Part shown: one piece after another, positions 6,268-7,490 of the stretch | Position numbering within the stretch: the first letter of the stretch is position 1 | Layout of the letters: each line of letters starts with the position of its first letter | Assembly (NCBI GenBank): GCA_938039795.1 | Contig: CALHWU010000033.1 | Location: forward strand, 1-7,490 | DNA from: an uncultured Muribaculaceae bacterium | GTDB taxonomy: Bacteria > Bacteroidota > Bacteroidia > Bacteroidales > Muribaculaceae | DNA length: 7,490 nucleotides | Direction: 5' to 3' | Program-made: the position numbers and the translations under genes | The notes under the pieces: model-generated | What the model saw: the letters and a program-made list of their open reading frames with translations, nothing else | Databases searched by the model: none | What the model was told of the DNA's origin: nothing

Positions 6268-7488
6268 TCATTCAAGACCGCGCACGGTGGGATGCTGCTC
6301 CAGCTCGTCGAGCTGCTGCAGCGCGGCCGGTGCGGCGGCCACTTTCAGGCGCGCGGCCTGCTCGAAGAGTGCACGGGCAGCCTCGTAGTCGCCACGCAGG
6401 GCGGCCAGGTTGGCGCGGGCATATACGGCGTCGGCTCCGTCGCCGGCTCCGCGCAGATAGCGTTCGGCATTGTCGAGCGCGCCCTGGGCCATGGCGGCGT
6501 TGGCGGCGTTGAGCGATGCCACTTCGCTCTCGGGATACATGCGCGCGGCGGTCTCGAAGAGGTCGTTGAATTCCTGCGAGCCCTCGGGGAGAGCCTTGGC
6601 ACCGGCAAAGAACTCGGCGAGCGAGAGGTGCTGCGGGCGGGTGGCGGCGATCCGGAGTATCTCGGCCGGGTCGGTGAATGCGCGCACGGTGTATTCTATG
6701 CGGTAGTCGGAGTGGCGCAGCGCCGGGTAGACGTTGGCCAGCAGGAAGGCGTACTCCGCAGGATATTGCTTGCGTATGCGGGCGTCGCGCACGTCGGGAT
6801 CGAGCGAGCCGTCGCGGGCTATGGCGAGCAGTGCGTCGCGGTTGTCGATCTCGTTGGTCTCAAGCCACTTCACCAGTCCTGCCCAGTCCTCGGGGGTCGA
6901 CTGCGTGGCGATGAACCCGGGAGCGAAGTGATAGAGCCCGTCGACATAGCCCTTCAGCGCCTCGGTGCGACCCTTGGCGAGACGGGCGTTTCCGGCATAC
7001 GAGCCTTCGGGCGAAGCGTAGCCGTGGATCTCAAGCGAACGGGCCGTGACATCCTTGTCGAGCTTCACGGAGTCGATGGTGGCGCGTATCTTGGCCAGCT
7101 CGCCGCGGTTGCCGCGGTAGTCGGGGTTGATCGCGGTCTGATTGACGGGGAAGTCTATGTAGGCCTGTCCTCGCAGCTCGCGCACCTTCACGGCCTCGGC
7201 CGTCGGGGGCACCCAGTTGAAAGTCGGCACGAACCGCTTCGGCTCAAGATCGAGCCGCCCGAGTGTGGTGGCCGACTGACCAAGATCGTCGGAGCAGCAG
7301 CCCTTGACGTCGTAGCGCACGCTCATCTCCGCGCCGTGCATCCAGGGACTGTAGGGAAGCTGAGCGCTTACATGGACGGAGGTCAGATCCTTCGAAGCGC
7401 GCACCAGCGCTACGCCCTCGCGCTTCTCAAGCCCATGGCGCAGAGCCTGATAGTAGCGGTTGCGGCCCGCTATGACGGTGGTGCCGAG
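6268..7488 (-). CDS. OmpA-like/TPR protein of fimbrial locus, probable DUF3868 family, 5' end outside window
   Basis: 406 residues are visible; the frame is open to the right edge, so the N-terminus (signal peptide and most of any DUF3868 region) is missing. The visible part starts with a beta-rich region (to about 100), then an OmpA-like domain at about 105-185 containing EIHGYASPEG (153-162) and NARLAKGRTEAL (167-178). Aligned to OmpA, the arginine that contacts peptidoglycan is kept (R174), but the partner aspartate of the GHTD motif is serine here. The C-terminal region is helical with TPR-like repeats at about 306-385, for example AVYARANLAALRGDYEAARALFEQAA. Genes of this layout commonly precede Mfa1-type pilin genes in Bacteroidales and are probably envelope proteins helping pilus assembly or anchoring, though no mechanism is established. 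The stop codon overlaps an ATG in frame with the pilin (ATGA, 6268-6271). Family name is from memory of the locus type. Confidence 0.8.
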   Translation of the reverse strand, partial: LGTTVIAGRNRYYQALRHGLEKREGVALVRASKDLTSVHVSAQLPYSPWMHGAEMSVRYDVKGCCSDDLGQSATTLGRLDLEPKRFVPTFNWVPPTAEAVKVRELRGQAYIDFPVNQTAINPDYRGNRGELAKIRATIDSVKLDKDVTARSLEIHGYASPEGSYAGNARLAKGRTEALKGYVDGLYHFAPGFIATQSTPEDWAGLVKWLETNEIDNRDALLAIARDGSLDPDVRDARIRKQYPAEYAFLLANVYPALRHSDYRIEYTVRAFTDPAEILRIAATRPQHLSLAEFFAGAKALPEGSQEFNDLFETAARMYPESEVASLNAANAAMAQGALDNAERYLRGAGDGADAVYARANLAALRGDYEAARALFEQAARLKVAAAPAALQQLDELEQHPTVRGLE

Positions 7489-7490
7489 CT

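Overview
This window comes from a Bacteroidales genome and covers most of one fimbrial (type V pilus, FimA/Mfa1-type) locus. Three things point to that order: Mfa1- and Mfa2-family lipoproteins, an OmpA-like/TPR protein of the kind found in front of Mfa1-type genes, and AT-rich translation leaders with no Shine-Dalgarno sequence. Most of the window is GC-rich (sampled 60-base lines are about 57-73% GC). That is higher than typical Bacteroides and would fit Muribaculaceae or another GC-rich family, but the family assignment is a guess.

All real genes are on the minus strand, so the locus reads from right to left. (1) 7488-6268 is the C-terminal part of an OmpA-like/TPR protein, probably of the DUF3868 family; its start lies beyond the right edge. 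(2) 6211-4034 is the major fimbrial subunit, a 725-residue Mfa1-family lipoprotein. (3) A 150-base spacer (4033-3884) follows, holding a perfect 13-bp inverted repeat. (4) 3883-2843 is a FimB/Mfa2-family anchor lipoprotein with a GTG start. (5) 2846-1086 is a 586-residue accessory fimbrillin with an extra C-terminal domain, overlapping the anchor gene by 4 bases. (6) 1046-1 is a second accessory fimbrillin that runs off the left edge. The open frames on the plus strand are shadows of these genes.

In the known model, pilins are exported as lipoproteins and cleaved after an arginine that follows their first strand. They then polymerise by strand exchange, while the Mfa2/FimB anchor stays uncleaved and lipidated in the outer membrane. 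The sequences here fit this: three subunits have a Ser-Arg just after the first predicted strand, and the anchor does not. The OmpA-like protein, whose end abuts the pilin gene, is a candidate envelope partner or assembly factor. The gene order (pilin, hairpin, anchor, accessory subunits) suggests the abundant pilin is expressed apart from the low-copy parts.

This is a recognisable class of system rather than a new one. The points most worth following up are a mosaic drop in GC over the pilin core, the strong hairpin after the pilin gene, the OmpA-like domain lacking the usual peptidoglycan-binding aspartate, and the unusually long accessory subunit.
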